Source: Chloroflexota bacterium (GTDB lineage: Bacteria; Chloroflexota; UBA11872). Taken from it: DNA of 64,000 nt. The stretch's first letter is position 1, and every line of letters starts with the position of its first letter. Of this stretch, positions 63,243 to 64,000 are shown in pieces. The stretch spans positions 1 to 64,000 of the forward strand of contig JAJDZU010000019.1 of the NCBI GenBank assembly GCA_022824495.1, given 5' to 3'. A program made the translations under genes and the position numbers. The notes under the pieces were generated by a model that saw nothing but the letters and a program-made list of their open reading frames with translations, ran no database searches and was not told the DNA's origin.

Positions 63243-63335
63243 TTGCCGCCGTGCCTTGACCGCAACATCGGCGTTTTGGTCCGTAGTCCACTGGCTCAGG
63301 ACGTGATCGCCGGCAAGTTCGCCCGAGATCTTTGA
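63243..63335 (+). pseudogene. aldo/keto reductase fragment
   Basis: Thirty codons reading LPPCLDRNIGVLVRSPLAQD then VIAGKFARDL, followed by a stop. This aligns with LPLCLERNIGVLIRGPLAQG and VLAGKFAPDH of the intact aldo/keto reductase at 60394-60483. No other part of that gene is near. It directly abuts the degenerate tRNA, marking a recombination junction. Confidence 0.75.
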
Positions 63336-63350
63336 AGACTCCGGATGCAA

Positions 63351-64000
63351 TCAGCCATGACGGCCCGTGAGACTGCCTCGCAAGTCATTCCTGGCGCGGA
63401 GATCGGCCCTCGCCTGCTTCGGCGTTTCACCCGTCCAGTCGTTGAATGCACGCGAAAACGAGTTTGTGTTGTCGAATCCCAGGAGAAACGAAATCTCGCC
63501 CACGGGCAGTTGCGAACTTTCCAGGTAGTGCAGCGCCAAATCTCGTCGAGTCTGATTGAGCACCGCCCGAAAGCTCGATTGCTCGTCGCCAAGCCTTCGC
63601 TGCAACGTTCGTACAGGGACGCCCAGGGACTCCGACACCGACCGAATTGAGGCCTCTCCGGCTGGCAGGAGTTCCAGGAGCGCGCCCCGAACACGGTCGG
63701 AGGAACTGGCGGTTGCCTCCATTTCCGCAAGGCGCCTTCGCAACCCCGTCTCAAAGAACTCCCACATCGACTCGTTGGCGGTGAGGAACGGGCGAGCTGC
63801 ATCCGTTGCGGAGAACGCAATGGACTGATCCGGTCCCGCTTGGATCGCGACCCCCAGGTATTCCCGGTAGGCGCCGACGTCATCTGGTGGTCTGCGAGCG
63901 ATGACACGCACAGGTTTGACCTCGACTCGAGTAGCGAGCCGAACCAGCGCCACCCAGAAGATGAGCTCGGTGATCGCCAGCAATGCCGGCGGTTGGAGCT
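63351..64000 (-). CDS. AraC-family transcriptional regulator (partial, cut by window edge)
   Basis: At least 216 aa remain. The C-terminal two-helix-turn-helix AraC domain is clear (IRSVSESLGVPVRTLQRRL ... VGEISFLLGFDNTNSFSRAFNDWTGETPKQAR). The N-terminal portion (VEVKPVRVIARRPPDDVGAYREYLG) fits the ligand-binding domain of OruR/ArgR-like AraC regulators. The frame is open to base 64000, so the true start lies outside. The last 15 bp before the pseudogene are non-coding. Confidence 0.85.
   Translation of the reverse strand, partial: LQPPALLAITELIFWVALVRLATRVEVKPVRVIARRPPDDVGAYREYLGVAIQAGPDQSIAFSATDAARPFLTANESMWEFFETGLRRRLAEMEATASSSDRVRGALLELLPAGEASIRSVSESLGVPVRTLQRRLGDEQSSFRAVLNQTRRDLALHYLESSQLPVGEISFLLGFDNTNSFSRAFNDWTGETPKQARADLRARNDLRGSLTGRHG

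Overview
The window is GC-rich, densely coded bacterial DNA. The mix of a free-standing 23S-5S rRNA pair with no linked 16S, LytR-CpsA-Psr and MMPL genes, and many Gfo/Idh/MocA, phytanoyl-CoA dioxygenase, RraA-type, Rieske and amidohydrolase genes suggests a Chloroflexota-like organism, perhaps a marine or host-associated Dehalococcoidia/SAR202 type. That assignment is inference; no single gene proves it. TGA is the stop codon of many intact genes here, so the code is standard.

Layout. 0.1-5.9 kb (minus strand): a sulfatase, then a likely zinc-homeostasis group (thioredoxin-like [2Fe-2S] protein, WD40 protein, CobW/COG0523 GTPase, a 102-aa conserved protein, and a Fur/Zur regulator whose promoter overlaps an operator-like palindrome). 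6-15.9 kb: small membrane proteins, an orphan OmpR-type response regulator with a membrane protein, an amidohydrolase plus Rieske protein, a DrrAB-type ABC exporter, a Gfo/Idh/MocA oxidoreductase and a SnoaL-like protein. 16-23.8 kb: two tandem MMPL transporters, the second running antisense into an alcohol dehydrogenase, and a Rieske protein with a long helical C-terminal part. 24-28 kb: rpmG-secE-nusG-rplK-rplA-[L10 leader]-rplJ-rplL. This is not followed by rpoBC but by a surface-glycan cluster (three GT2, one GT4, one GT-C, one Wzx-type flippase) up to 35.3 kb.

35.4-50 kb: small zinc-ribbon and membrane proteins, a pair of Gfo/Idh/MocA oxidoreductases, an NHL-repeat protein, an LCP-family protein, a MutY-like glycosylase, a GT9 transferase, a HAD phosphatase, a P-loop kinase, tRNA-Thr(CGT), a large membrane protein and a phytanoyl-CoA dioxygenase-like enzyme. 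50-55.2 kb: a solute-binding lipoprotein, then 23S and 5S rRNA with their own promoter and a long processing stem. 55.3-64 kb: SDR, YkgJ, RraA-like, MDR and aldo/keto reductase genes, a 3-methyladenine glycosylase, a DUF5069 protein, a HI1419/HI1420-like toxin-antitoxin pair, a degenerate tRNA fused to an aldo/keto reductase fragment, and an AraC-type regulator cut by the window edge.

The most interesting signal is at 57954-58310 (minus strand). An ArsC/Spx-family gene has a strong ribosome binding site and start codon, then an in-frame TGA exactly where the first cysteine of the CxxC redox motif should be. A 6-bp hairpin with a 5-nt loop follows 12 nt later, in the place expected of a bacterial SECIS element. 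It reads as a selenoprotein (U-T-S-C). Other points of note are inverted copies of a hairpin repeat about 55 kb apart, two genes that look leaderless under operator-like palindromes, and the unlinked rRNA pair.
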